DNA from: Puccinellia tenuiflora
Taxonomy: Eukaryota > Streptophyta > Magnoliopsida > Poales > Poaceae
NCBI GenBank assembly: GCA_012064385.1
Contig: QRDG01000473.1
Span: 1,296,466 to 1,360,465 of the forward strand
DNA: 64,000 bases
Direction of reading: 5' to 3'
Shown: positions 31,186 to 42,266 of the stretch, one piece after another
Position numbering within the stretch: position 1 is the first letter of the stretch
How the letters are laid out: every line of letters starts with the position of its first letter
Made by a program: the position numbers and the translations under genes
The notes under the pieces: model-generated
The model's database searches: none
Seen by the model: only the letters and a program-made list of their open reading frames with translations
What the model was told of the DNA's origin: nothing

Positions 31186-31805
31186 TGATGTAGGGGGTTG
31201 GCCCGATCTTCACGGATTTGAGGGGGAAAAGTGGATGAACACGAAGAACACGATGAACACGGAGGGGAAACGGGGGAAAAAGGGCAAATCGTGGGGATAA
31301 CTCGTGAAGCCTACAAGGGAGAATCACCCGGCAACAAACCCCCAACGGAGCAGCCTCCGGATCCCAAAACCCAAGTCAACAACACGCTTAATGAAACTGA
31401 TTTCTCTTACCGGCCGGTCCACCGATCCAATAGAATCCACAAGGGAAAGATTGGTTTGCACTACTAGAGACACCTCAGTGAAAGAGTAGCAACAACAAGA
31501 GATTCATCATCCTCCTCGGAGGAACCCATCACGGGAAGGAGCAACGCTCAACTCTAGTTCATTCTTCTCTATCATCTTGGACCTTCTCTTGGTCATCTCC
31601 TTGACTCCATTGTGGGTCATCATCCGGGTGGATCCTGAGTATGCACAAGGTACCGGCATGAAGTAGCAAACCATTCAAAGGAAGGTCGAGATCACACATC
31701 GAGAGGAGCGAGGTCACCTTTTCATGAAGAGCCTTGACTCTTGATCTTGTCATTGGGCCATTTGGCGTGGTGTCCATGGTGTTGTCCACATGTGGGGCTA
31801 CATCA
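31186..31805 (-). repeat. G 3' LTR (left)
   Basis: 620 bp, TGATGTAGGGGGTTGGCCC...GGGGCTACATCA on the plus strand. On the minus strand 31789-31559 encodes the tail GPMTRSRVKALHEKVTSL. The purine tract on the minus strand has ten G followed by AGA and abuts 31805. Confidence 0.93.
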
Positions 31806-33321
31806 TCTCCCCCCCCCCTTCGGAAAGAGTCGTCTTCGACTCGTCATCCTCTTGAACGCTTGCATCTCCGTGGAAAGGGGATAGGTCAGCGACGTTGAAC
31901 GTGTCATGCACCAAGTACTTTGAGGTTGGGATGTCGATCTTGTATGCGTTGTCGTTGATACGCTTGAGCACTTTGAAAGGTCCGTCACCGCGAGGAGCAA
32001 GCTTGGATTTTCTTTCATCCGGAAAACGGTCCTTGCGGAGGTGTAGACACACAAGATCTCCTTCTTCGAATACCATGGGCTTCTTCAACTTGTTGATCTT
32101 GGTAGCTTGGCGCTTTGTGTGCTCCTCTAGAGTTGCTCGTGTTGACTCATGTAATGTCTTCATGTAGTCGGCTCTTTTGTCGACGTCCATGTCGGTGCGC
32201 TCGTGTAGAGGAAGTGGGAGGATGTCTAGGGCGGTGTTGGGGTTGAACCCATAGACAACCTCGAACGGGCTTCGTTTGGTTGCCCGGTGGGAGGCACGGT
32301 TGTAGGCGAACTCGGCGTGCGGTATGCATTCCTCCCAGCCTTTGAGGTTTGGCTTGATTAATGCGCGAAGGAGAGTTGATAAGCTTCGATTCACCACCTC
32401 AGTTTCGCCATCAGTTTCTGGGTGGTAAGCGGTGGAGAAGAGGAGCTTGACTCCTAGCTTTGCCATCAATGCCTTCCAAAAGTAGCTTGTGAACTTGACA
32501 TCTCGGTCCGAAACAATGGTCTTCGGCACTCCATGTAGACGAACAATTTCCCTAAAGAACAAAGTTGCAATGTGTGAAGCATCGTTGGTCTTATTGCAAG
32601 GAATAAAGTGTGCCATTTTAGAGAAGCGATCGACAACAACAAATATTGAATCTTTGCCATTTTTTGTTCGAGGTAATCCTAAGACGAAATCCATGCTAAT
32701 GTCGGACCAAGGTGTGTGTGGTATTGGTAAAGGCATATAAAGACCATGAGAGTTCAACGTGGACGTAGCTTTGAGGCAAGTTGGGCAACGGCGCACCAAG
32801 CGCTCCACATCACGCATCATCCTTGGCCAAAAGTAGTGTGTAGATAGCATGGCGAGTGTCTTGTCACGTCCAAAGTGTCCCATGAGGCCTCCACTATGTG
32901 ATTCTTGTAGAAGTAACAAACGGAGCGAGGACTCGGGAATGCATAGTTTGTTAGCCTTAAACAAGAAACCCTTGTGCAAGTACAAATCATCGCATCCTTT
33001 GTCAATTGTGCACTTGGTAAAGATAGGACCAAAGAAAGAATCGGAAGCATAGAGTTCTTTAAGGTCATCAAGACCCAAAACGTTGATTTCAAGTTGGGTG
33101 AGTAAGATCATCTTGCGGGAAAGAGCATCCGCAACTATATTGTCCTTGCCTTTTTTGTACTTCACCACATAGGGAAAAGACTCGATGAATTCAACCCATT
33201 TGGAATGCCTTTTGTTCAAATTGGCTTGGGTTTTCAAATATTTCAATGATTCATGATCGGAATGGATAACAAACTCTTTAGGCCAAAGGTAGTGTTGCCA
33301 CACTTCCAAAACACGGACTAA
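31806..33321 (-). pseudogene. G RNase H and integrase, C-terminal half of pol
   Basis: The frame is open from 33321 to 31798. RNase H end: VLEVWQHYLWPKEF, ADALSRK. INT zinc finger: HSGGLMGHFGRDKTL and CPTCLKATS. Core: MDFVLGLPRTKNG, IVSDRDVKFTSYFW and TDGETEVVNRSL, so the DDE residues are kept. C-terminal: DLVCLHLRKDRFPDERKSK, INDNAYKIDIP, NVADLSPFHGD. A stop falls at the polypurine tract because the G-run leaves the LTR-encoded tail in another frame. With the Harbinger insert removed it joins the RT frame at 34454 without any shift, so G had a clean pol when the DNA transposon landed. Confidence 0.88.
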
Positions 33322-34453
33322 GAGCAACTCCAGCCAGCCCCCCAGCAGCCCCCCCAGGAGCACTTTTTGTACACCGGCGTACAAAAATATTCCCAGTCGC
33401 GCCCCCAGGAGCTCGTTTTTCGCCGGATAAGATGAAAAAAATACGCCGGCGAACCCAAGCCAAACCCAACCTGCTGGGTTTCGCCTGGGGGAGCCAGCGA
33501 GTCCTTTTTACATGCAGAGACCCACTGTCAGCCTCCTCTCTCCCCTCTCTCTCCTCTCTCCTCTCTCTTTTTTTATTTCCACCTACCACGCCCGTGCTTC
33601 CCTCCACCAGCTCCTCTCCCCAGGCGGCGCCGGTGCGCTGGACACCGTCTTCTCCCACCTCCCGCCCCCCATCACCATCCCGCCGCTCGGCTCCAGCGTC
33701 TACTACTCCCAAGACCAAGACGTACCGCGGCGTGCGGCAGCGGCAGTGGGTGCGCGTCTGGCTCGGCACCTACGACTTGCCCGAGACCGCCACGCACGCC
33801 TACGACCGCGCCGCGTACAAGCTCCATGGCGACCTCAACTTCCCCGGCGTCATGGACTGCCCCGCCAGCGACGACGGATGCCCCGACAGCCTCCGCCACC
33901 TCCGCGACGCCGTCGACGCCAAGATCCAGGCCATCCGCGTGCGCATGCTGCCGCGCAAGCGCGCGCGCGCCAGGCGGCTGCGCGAGGAGAGCAAGCAGAG
34001 CAGCCAGCGCGCGGATGCTAGCGAGAGGGGCGCGGACGCCAGCGTGAGCACCGTAATCTCACCAGGAGCGCGATGGCGGGGTCGACGGCGGTAGGGAAGG
34101 CCGGACGGCGTCGGAATCGATGGCGGCGAGCTCGGCCGGCCGCGGGGAAGACGGCCCGATTCGCGCTACTCTTGGCGTCCCGGCATGCGATGCTCGACGA
34201 GGAGAGAGAGGAGGTCAAGGCGGAGCTCACAGTGGCCTCGGTTTGTCTTGGGATGATCGGAGACGACGGCGAGCATGACGGCCTCGGGGACGATCGGAGA
34301 CGACGGCGAGCATGACGGCCACGCGTGCTCTGCAATTCGTGGGGTGGGGGTGCGGCTGGCAAAACTAGTCTCCCCAAGGAAAAAAAATACGCCGGCGCCC
34401 CCCCAGGAGCCACCGGCAAAGTGTGCTGGGGGGCACAACGGCTAGGGTTGCTC
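33322..34453 (+). mobile_element. Harbinger-like DNA transposon carrying a captured ERF gene fragment
   Basis: Ends GAGCAACTCCAGCC and GGCTAGGGTTGCTC are inverted repeats with two mismatches. TAA flanks both sides (33319-33321 and 34454-34456). The RNase H frame of G (YALVRV) is restored on excision. A three-base TWA duplication is characteristic of PIF/Harbinger elements. No transposase is seen in 1.13 kb, so it would need one in trans. The inside is GC-rich, unlike all surrounding DNA. Confidence 0.85.
33432..34094 (+). pseudogene. Captured AP2/ERF transcription factor fragment inside the DNA transposon
   Basis: Open for 220 codons. Residues about 96-142 form an AP2/ERF DNA-binding domain: TYRGVRQRQW joined directly to VRVWLGTYDLPETATHAYDR and AAYKLHGDLNFPG. 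The central strand normally between these blocks (the GKWVAEIRDP-type segment) is missing, about 13 residues, so DNA binding is unlikely. The following stretch (SLRHLRDAVDAKIQAIRV) resembles the conserved region after the AP2 domain in some group III ERFs. GC-rich third positions are typical of grass genes. The N-terminal 90 residues are low-complexity and probably not from the gene. A 39-bp partial duplication around GGAGACGACGGCGAGCATGA lies downstream at 34258-34319. Confidence 0.8.
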
Positions 34454-35611
34454 TAAGGCATAGAGTTCCTTGTCGTAGATTGGGTAGTTTAGGCGAGCAC
34501 CATCAAGTTTTTCGCTATAATAGGCAACGGGACGGCCACATTGCATGAGGACGCCACCGATGCCAAGGCCACTAGCGTCACACTCAAGTTCAAAGGTTTT
34601 GGAGAAATCCGGCAAAGCAAGTAAAGGAGCTTCGGTCAATCTCTTCTTGAGTTCATTGAAAGCCGATTCTTGAGCATTGCCCCAAATGAAGGGTACATTC
34701 TTTTTGGTAAGCTCATTCAAGGGGCAAGCAATTGTGCTAAAATCTTTCACAAAGCGGCGGTAAAACCCAAACAAACCAAGGGCGCTACGAAGTTGAGCAA
34801 GATTAGTTGGCGGTGGCCAATTTGTGATTGCCTCAATCTTAGAGGTGTCAACTTCAATCCATTTGGAAGAAACTACATAACCCAAAAACACAAGCTTGTC
34901 GGTGCAAAAGGTGCATTTCTTGAGGTTGGCAAAAAGCGAAGCATTACGAAGGGCCAACAAAACTTGCTTCACATGGTCGACATGTTCATGCAAAGATTTG
35001 CTATAAACAAGGATGTCATCAAAGTAGACAACCACAAACTTGCCAATGAAAGCGCGCAAGACGTGATTCATAAGACGCATAAATGTTGAAGGAGCATTGG
35101 AAAGACCAAAGGGCATGACAAGCCACTCATAAAGACCAAGTTTTGTTTTAAATGCGGTTTTCCATTCATCTCCTTCATGCATACGGATTTGGTGATAGCC
35201 ACTTTTCAAATCAATTTTGGAGAAGATAGTGGCACCACTAAGCTCATCTAGCATGTCATCAAGTCGTGGGATAGGATGTCGATACCTCACCGTGATATTG
35301 TTGATGGGACGGCAATCCATGCACATTCGGAGTGTGTCGTCTTGCTTGGGGACGAGGATGACCGAAACGGCGCACGGACTCAAGCTTTCACGAACATGTC
35401 CCTTGGCGAGGAGTTCTTGAATTTGGCGCTCGATCTCCTTTGTCTCCTCGGGGTTGGTGCGGTATGGCGCTCTATTGGGTAGAGGGGTGCCGGGAATGAG
35501 GTCGATGCGATGCTCGATTCCACGGAGGGGAGGAAGTACTTGAGGTAGCTCATCCGGAAAGACATCTTTGAATTCCTGCAAAATAGACAACATAGACGGA
35601 GGAACTTGCAT
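34454..35611 (-). pseudogene. G reverse transcriptase and start of RNase H
   Basis: Minus strand, open from 35611 to the Harbinger insertion at 34454. It has FPDELPQVLPPLRG, LVPKQDDTLRMC, YRHPIPRLDDMLDELSG, VVYFDDILVYS and the RH start ELECDASGLGIGG with YDKELYAL at the break. One unusual feature is CMDCRPINN where all other copies have DCRAINN. The palm residues are intact. It would copy the RNA template. Upstream a frame change near 35650 separates it from the protease-RT linker. Confidence 0.88.
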
Positions 35612-36143
35612 AGGAGCACGAAGTGGAAAGTGGATGGGTTTGCTCTCACTTCTCTCATCTCACTTTTGGTGGCTAACAAGACTACGCCGGGACTCACTCT
35701 TTTCCCTTTCTCACTCATATTTGGCTTGTGGCTCTCACTCACGTGAATGTGGTTCGCTCTCTCACCACTCAACTCACTAGGGGATTGTTTTTCTTGCGCT
35801 CTTACAATTGTCTTGGCATTGTCAGCGATAATTTGGCTTGGAGTCATTGGGCGGAGCACTAGGATCTTATTGTTCCATTTGAAGCTATAGTAGTTGGTGC
35901 GCCCATCATGAGTAGCGGCCTTGTCAAATTGCTAAGGGCGGCCAAGAAGTAAGTGGCAAACTGACATTGGTACCACATCACAATCCACCGTGTCCTCGTA
36001 AGAGCCAATCTTGAAGGATACTTGAACCGTGTGTTGGATCTTCATGGTGCCGGAGTCACTAAGCCATTGCACATGGTAAGGATTGGGGTGCTTCTTGTAC
36101 GTCAAGTTGAGTTTCTCACATAGCTCCTTGCTTGCCAAGTTGT
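35612..36143 (-). pseudogene. G protease, truncated at its active site
   Basis: Minus strand from 36143: HNLASKELCEKLNLTYKK, HVQWLSDSG, DVVPMSVCHLLLGRP, then a stop near 35932 where relatives have WQFD. The linker has SESHKPNMSEKGK. The DGGSC active-site residues are missing: the sequence is broken at a GACAAC shared with the LTR (36144-36149). The protease is therefore non-functional, and no Gag precedes it. Confidence 0.85.
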
Positions 36144-36737
36144 GACAACACCATGGACACCACGCCAAATGGCCCAATGACAAGATCAAGAGTCAAGGCT
36201 CTTCATGAAAAGGTGACCTCGCTCCTCTCGATGTGTGATCTCGACCTTCCTTTGAATGGTTTGCTACTTCATGCCGGTACCTTGTGCATACTCAGGATCC
36301 ACCCGGATGATGACCCACAATGGAGTCAAGGAGATGACCAAGAGAAGGTCCAAGATGATAGAGAAGAATGAACTAGAGTTGAGCATTGCTCCTTCCCGTG
36401 ATGGGTTCCTCCGAGGAGGATGATGAATCTCTTGTTGTTGCTACTCTTTCACTGAGGTATCTCTAGTAGTGCAAACCAATCTTTCACTGCGGTGATTCTA
36501 TTGGATCGGTGGACCGGCCAGTAAGAGCAATCGGTTTCAACAAGAGTAAGTTTGGCTTTGATTCTTCGATCCAAAGGCTACCTTTTTGAGGGTTTGTTGT
36601 TGGGTGGAGTTCTCAGCAGGATTTGCTAGTTATCCTTGTGTTTTGCCCACGAATCTTCCTCGTTACCCCTCCGTGTTCTTCGTGTTCATCCCCTTTTCCC
36701 CTCAAATCCGTGAAGATCGGGCCAACCCCCTACATCA
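36144..36737 (+). repeat. G right terminus: inverted, 5'-truncated LTR
   Basis: Plus-strand LTR sequence starting at GACAACACCATGGACACC, 18 bases into the LTR, and running to CCCCCTACATCA. The U3 half is nearly identical to the left LTR. From about 36520 the R-U5 part is of a different subtype that matches M (61500-61680) better than G's own left LTR. Confidence 0.88.
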
Positions 36738-38475
36738 TCATTGGAACCACGTCAAACTCCACGATATCCTTGTAAGGCCCAATCTGAAACTCAACTTGTA
36801 CCATGTGATTAACCTTCATCTCCCCACTTTCACTTGGCCACTGAATAAAATAAGGATAGGGATGTGGCAAGTATTTCAGATTCAGTTTTTGACAGAGCTC
36901 TTTGCTAGCTAAATTGCGGTAGCTGCCACCATCAATGATTACCTTGCAAGAACGTCCATTGCCAATTGCAGCCCTTGTTTGAAACAAATTGCATCGCTGC
37001 TCCGAAGAACTAGGGGCCACACTCAGCACCTTGGGCATGCACACAATAGATGCTAAATGCTCGGCATCCGCATAATACAACTCATCTTCATTGTCCTCCT
37101 CAAACTCAGCATTAGGGTCAATCTCATCACCACTCTCATACTCACCGGTCTCCTCATTGATCAACATGACCTTCTTGTTTGGACACTCACGCTTGAAGTG
37201 ACCCTTGCCTCCACACGTATGACAATTCATATCACGTGTACGAGCTGTAGAATTGGAAGAGCCAGTAGCACTTGCAGCAGGTTGTGGTGATTGCTTGGCA
37301 TTAGGGGCAACCGAGACTGACTTTGAAGGAGCAACACCACGAAAACTAGGAGCAGGACTAGACGGCACCGCACTAGGTGTCGTTCGTGATGAAGAACCAC
37401 CTCGCCCATAAGAAGAATGAGGAGCGTATTTGGCATCTTCGGCCAACTGTAACTCAGCTTCACGTGCCTGATGCAACAAATCTTGTACATCGCCATATTG
37501 ATGATGACGCACAATTCTCTTGATGTTAAAGCTCAAACCTGAAAGGAAACGCTGCATAGTTTGTTCAGGTTCTTCCCGCACTTTAGCACGCTGCATGATC
37601 AACTCCATCTCCTTATAGTACTCATCAACGGACTTGGTACCTTGCTTCAAATTCTGCAACTTATCATACAAAGAACGAATGTAATTGCGAGGAACAAAAC
37701 GATGACGCATCTCCGCCTTCATCTCTCGCCAAGATAAAATAGGTACATCATTTGCTTCACGCCTAGCACTCACAAGACCGTCCCACCATAGCAAAGCATA
37801 GCCGTCGAACTCAGAAGATGCAAGTTTGATCTTTCTATCTTCAGTGTAGTCATGCAAACACCAAAGTTGCTCCATCTTCAACTCCCAGTTAATATATTCT
37901 TCCACATCAACGGAACCTTCAAACTTGGGAATACTGAATTTGGGCTTACCAATGCTATCATCATCACGGTTGACTGCATGACCAAAATTGTCGCCAAGCA
38001 TACGGCGCGCACCAAGAGGCGCAAATCCACGACCAGGAGGTACAGCACCACCTCGGCCACCTTCACGTCCACCATTAGCATGTGGTTGTGGTTGTTGTTG
38101 CCGTTGCAACCTCTCACGACGAGCAGCAGCTTGCTCATCATCCTCCTCACCATCAAAATCAACACCGTGATCACCATGAACACTTGCATCATCAACATGT
38201 TGCTCATTTCGCTGCGTCAACACTCGCACGGCACGGTTCAATGCACCAATAGAATTCTGAATCGCTACCAAGGCAGCTGCAGACTCAGTTGCCGTTTGTA
38301 GCACATTGTCAACCTTAATATCCGTAGCAGTCAAATCTGCTTGTAGCCTGTCACATTGAGTGCTGAACTGACGTGTCAGGTGATCTCGAAGAGCTTCATA
38401 TTCGGCCCAACAAACAGGAGCGTTGCCGTCCTTCTTTTGCCTCACAATACCATCATTCTCATCTCCTGAAGACAT
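36738..38475 (-). pseudogene. D2 gag and start of protease
   Basis: ATG at 38475 (MSSGDEN) opens a frame of about 580 codons without a stop. It includes an N-terminal helical region (EYEALRDHLTRQFSTQCDRL), a Gly/Arg-rich linker, the capsid-like block (LWCLHDYTEDRKIKLASSE, WWDGLVSAR, RFVPRNYIRSLYD), the knuckle CHTCGGKGHFKREC and an acidic stretch. The protease follows with IIDGGSYRNLASKEL, where Cys of DGGSC is Tyr, ending at VVPM where G is inserted. It is the most complete Gag in the window. It could still be translated as a truncated Gag, though downstream pol is broken. Confidence 0.88.
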
Positions 38476-39541
38476 GATTAGTGCACACAAGGGTATATAG
38501 AAATATGTATGTGGAAAACTCTCAACTCACTCAAACCAAAAGAAATTGTGTATCTTACCGTTCCAAAGTGAATAGTATAGCTTACCACTTGTATGGACAG
38601 AACGTGCACGGATGGGGTGAAGCGAATATTATGGGTCTCAAAGTGTTACACAACAAAACCAGGGTATTTTTGTGGAGCTTGGTAGGGATACCTAACTACA
38701 CCAAAAGGCAAACCCTAGTGCTGATCGTAAAACACAAAGGAAACTCACACGGTGGAGATAAACTGGGCAATGCAACTGTGAACAAGGATGTCACAAAGCA
38801 CTATAAAGACACTAGCAAGTAGCTCAGATTAACAGGCACACGATTGCTCAAGGGCTAGCAGTGTCACCAAAATATACCGAAAACTCGCACTTTTATCTCT
38901 CTTCTCCTTTTTTTTAAACTATCTCCTTTTTTTTACTATTTATGACCAACAACTTGAAAATCAACAAGACACACGTCCAAGAGCAGCCTGTGAGCACAAA
39001 ACGTAGCTAGTCTTATATGGGTAAGCTCCTATAACGTGCTATAGAAAGGCTGTTTTCACCAAAAAGTTCGGTTTTTGCCGACACTGACACTTCAAAGGCC
39101 AAAAACTCGATGTTCCCGGACGAATTTGGGGATTCCGAGACTGCCGAAAAGATGTAAACAGGCGAAGCGAGTTTGGTTGGATAGAAATTTTCGATACGAA
39201 CGATATGAGTGGTCGAATGTCGAAAACGGAGTTCGTATGCAAAAGTTATGGCCGTTTTACTAAAACTGTGAAAATCGGTGTCGCGGCAGAGAAAAACGAC
39301 CGAAACTGTGCCGCGGCAGGACGCACGGCAGGATTCTGATTTCAATTCGACTCGGCAATGATACAAGATACGCAAAAGGAAAACGACCAGCAACTAGAAC
39401 TTGACTTAAAGATGTAATCTAAGGCTATGGCAAAAACTAACCCTAATATTTTTTGGCCTTTTCTGGATAGAACCAAAAACAGTAAATCTACGGGGATTTG
39501 TGGATGCTCACCAAGTAAACACTGGAAATCTAATACCAAGA
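38476..39541 (-). other. D2 leader with CTGCCGCG motifs and primer site
   Basis: Two CTGCCGCG-type motifs lie at 39283-39327, with a third degenerate copy. The landmark AAAACGGAGTTCGTATGCAA is at 39223-39242. A pyrimidine tract on the plus strand (38900-38940) corresponds to the A/G-rich run in Q. The primer site (complement of 39529-39540) reads TGGTATTAGAT, one change from TGGTATCAGAT. Confidence 0.78.
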
Positions 39542-40626
39542 TGATAAGGGGTGGCCCGATCTTTTCAATGAGTGGTGGTTGATGGATGATGATGATGGGT
39601 AACTTGCGAGATTCCAACGAACTCTCCGGCTGCTCCCCTGTTGCCAATGCAACAGCTCTTCAACCCAATGGATATTCGCGATGCCTCACACCGATGCAAC
39701 GTAGCCGTCGGCCACGAAGCAGTTTCTGCAATCCACTAATTCCCAATGGAACAATAGATCACACTCAAACTTTGGTAGCAATAACCTCCAGATCGAAACA
39801 AAGTGGAGGGGTTGTATTCCTGATCGCAATAAAGAGGAACACGGCGAAAGATGAATGCTTGTAGCAATCCAATCTAGGGTTTTAAGCAAAAACGTGGTCT
39901 AACCCTATTCTAGCCGCCGGCCTTAGCTATTTAAGGGAGCCAACCGACCTAGCCTCAAAACCTAACTTGGTTCGGACTCAAACAGGTACAAACCGACCCA
40001 AAAAGTGGGTTCGGCCGAAAAACTGGCGCGCAGGCCGGGTCGAAGCCGGCCTTGCCGGGCTGGAGGCCGGCCTAAGATTTGCATGACAGTCCTGCCGGCC
40101 TAGGCCGGGTTGGAGGCCGGCATGAAGGCCGGTCGCTTCGGTAGTGTGCCCGGCCTAGGCCGGGCTGAGCCGGCCTTGTCTTCTGTGGAGGTCGGGTCCT
40201 TTGGGTGGTGAACCGGCCTTGGGTGTGTTGGAGGCTGGGAGCTTCTGGCACATGGCCGGCCTTGCCGGGCGGAGGCCGGCCCCAAGGCCGGGCTGTCTGA
40301 ATCCTTCCTCTTCCTTCCTTGCGCAGTCCTCCCGCTCCTCCCTCGCGCCATAGGTGATGTTGTGTTCGTATTCTTGCTGCTCCTCCGGCCCTCCTCCAAC
40401 GTTTGTGTTATCAACAAACCTGATCATACACAAGTGCATAGACTTAGGTAGTATAAAGTTCTCATTAGCACAAACATCATATTCAATTAAGAGTGGGTTC
40501 ACCTGTTGTCCAAGTAACTTGGCACGGGCTCTTGTCATTGGTCCAATCCTCACTTCATTGGGCTTGTCTTGAACAGCAACATCCTCAATGGAAGAAAATG
40601 GTAAAGGACTAGGGATTTCCTCATCA
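39542..40626 (-). repeat. D2 5' LTR
   Basis: 1085 bp, TGATAAGGGGTGGCCCGATC...TTTCCTCATCA. It contains a longer GGCCGG-rich block (40025-40290) than D's other LTRs. It is not flanked by CTGTA and has no partner LTR. ACAAA follows at 40627. Confidence 0.9.
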
Positions 40627-40785
40627 ACAAACGTGTGAGGACGCTGCGCCTTAGCAATCTCTACACCAACTCCGGGAAGGTTTATGATAGCGCCGAAGCA
40701 CAATCGACCAAACCAACTAAGGTCTAATTCCTGCAGGCAATCGAAGAACAGGCAAGAACTAATTCCTGCAGGCAATCGAAGACCA
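40627..40785 (-). repeat. Fragment of an E-like LTR (X) with filler duplication
   Basis: Matches the inner part of the E LTR (GCGCCTTAGCAATC, CTACACCAAC, CAATCGAAGAA). It ends in a tandem duplication of CTAATTCCTGCAGGCAATCG (about 40730 and 40758). It lies between the D2 LTR and the truncated D1 gag. Confidence 0.78.
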
Positions 40786-41190
40786 GGAGGTACAGCACCA
40801 CCTCGGCCACCTCCACGTCCACCATTAGCATGTGGTTGTGGTTGTTGTTGCCGTTGCAACCTCTCACGATGAGCAGCAGCTTGCTTATCATCCTCCTGAA
40901 CATCAAAATCAACACCGTGATCACCATGAACACTTGCATCATCAACAGGTTGCTCATTTCGCTGCGTCAACACTCGCACGGCATGGTTCGATGCACCAAT
41001 AAAATTCTGAATCGCTGCCAAGGTAGCTGCAGACTCAGTTGCTGTTTGTAGCACATTGTCAACATTAATATCCGTAGCAGTCAAATCTGCTTGTAGCCTG
41101 TCACATTGAGTGCTGAAGAGCTTCATATTCGGCCCAACAAACAGGAGCATTGTCTTCCTTATTTTGCCTCACAACACCATCATCCTCATC
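40786..41190 (-). pseudogene. D1 gag N-terminal fragment
   Basis: Parallel to the start of D2 gag (STQCDRLQADLTATDINVDN, RGGGRGGAVPPG) but the ATG is changed (AATCACTTC where D2 has AATCATGTC), and about 15 bases are missing near 41117. The fragment ends at CCAGGAGGTAC, fused to X. It shows that a second 5' half of the same family is present in tandem. Confidence 0.83.
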
Positions 41191-42266
41191 TCCTGAAGAA
41201 GTGATTAGTGCACACAAGGGTATATAGAAATATGTATGTGGAAAACTCTCAGCTCACTCAAACCAAAAGAAATTGTGTATCTTACTATTCCAAAGTGAAT
41301 AGTATAGCTTACCACTTGTATGGACAGAATGTGCACGGATGGGGTGAAGCGAATATTATGGGTCTCAAAGTGTTACACAACAAAACCAGGGTATTTTTTT
41401 GTGGAGCTTGGTTGGGATTCCTACCTACACCAAAAGGCAAACCCTAGTGCTGATCGTAAAACACAAAGGAAACTCACACGATGGAGATAAACTAGGCAAT
41501 GCAACTATGAACAAGGATGTCACAAAGCACTAGAAAGACACTAGCAAGTAGCTCAGATTAACAGGCACACGATTGCTCAAGGACTAGCAGTGTCACCAAA
41601 ATATACAGAAAACTTGCACTTTTATCTCTCTTCTCTTCTCTTTTTTTTTAACTATTTATGACCAACAACTTGAAAAGCAACAAGACACACGTCCAAGAGT
41701 AGCCTGTGAGCACAAAACATTGCTAGTCTTATTTGGGTAAGCTCCTATCACGGGCTGTAGAAAGGTTGTGTCTATGTTTTTCACCAAAAAGTTCGGTTTT
41801 TGCCGAAACTAAAACTTCAAAGGCCAAAAACTCAATATTCCCAGACGAATTTGGGGAATCCGATATCGCCGAGAAGATGTAAATAGGCGAAGTGAGTTTG
41901 GTTGGATAGAACTTTTCGAGACAAACGATTTGAGGGGTCGATCGTCCAAAACGGAGTTCGTATGCAAAAGTTATGGCCGTTTTACTAAAACTGTAGAAAT
42001 TGGTGTCGCGGCAGAGAAAATCGACCGAAACCGTGCCGCGGCAGGACGCGCGGCAGGATTCCGATTTCAATTCGAACTTGGCAACGATACAAGATACGCA
42101 AAAGGAAAACGACCAGCAACTAGAACTTGTCTTAAAGATGTAATCTAAGGCTATGGCGAAAACTAACCCTAATATTTTTGGCTTTTTCTGGATAGGACGA
42201 AAAACAGTAAATCTACGGGAATTTGTGGATGCTCACCGAGTAAAAGCTGGAAATCTGATACCAAGA
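41191..42266 (-). other. D1 leader
   Basis: Over 90% similar by eye to the D2 leader, with the same landmarks. CTGCCGCG-type motifs are at 42003-42055. The primer site is the complement of 42253-42264 (TGGTATCAGAT). Confidence 0.82.

Larger units (their letters stand above)
31186..36737 (-). mobile_element. Element G: aberrant provirus with inverted terminal LTRs (two U5 ends)
   Basis: TCATT duplications (31181-31185 and 36738-36742) flank it exactly, and the host protease frame is restored when it is removed (VVPM to TVCHLLLG). The left end is a full 620-bp LTR in minus orientation. The right end is a 594-bp LTR fragment in plus orientation. Both outer ends are therefore U5 ends (TGATGTAGGGGG and CCCCCTACATCA). 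The interior is PR (partial), RT, RH, INT on the minus strand. Gag, leader, primer site and the normal 5' LTR are absent. Confidence 0.9.

Noticed and set aside
33432..34094. A functional ERF transcription factor gene
   Set aside because: The AP2 domain lacks its central segment, the N-terminus is low-complexity, and the fragment lies inside a DNA transposon.
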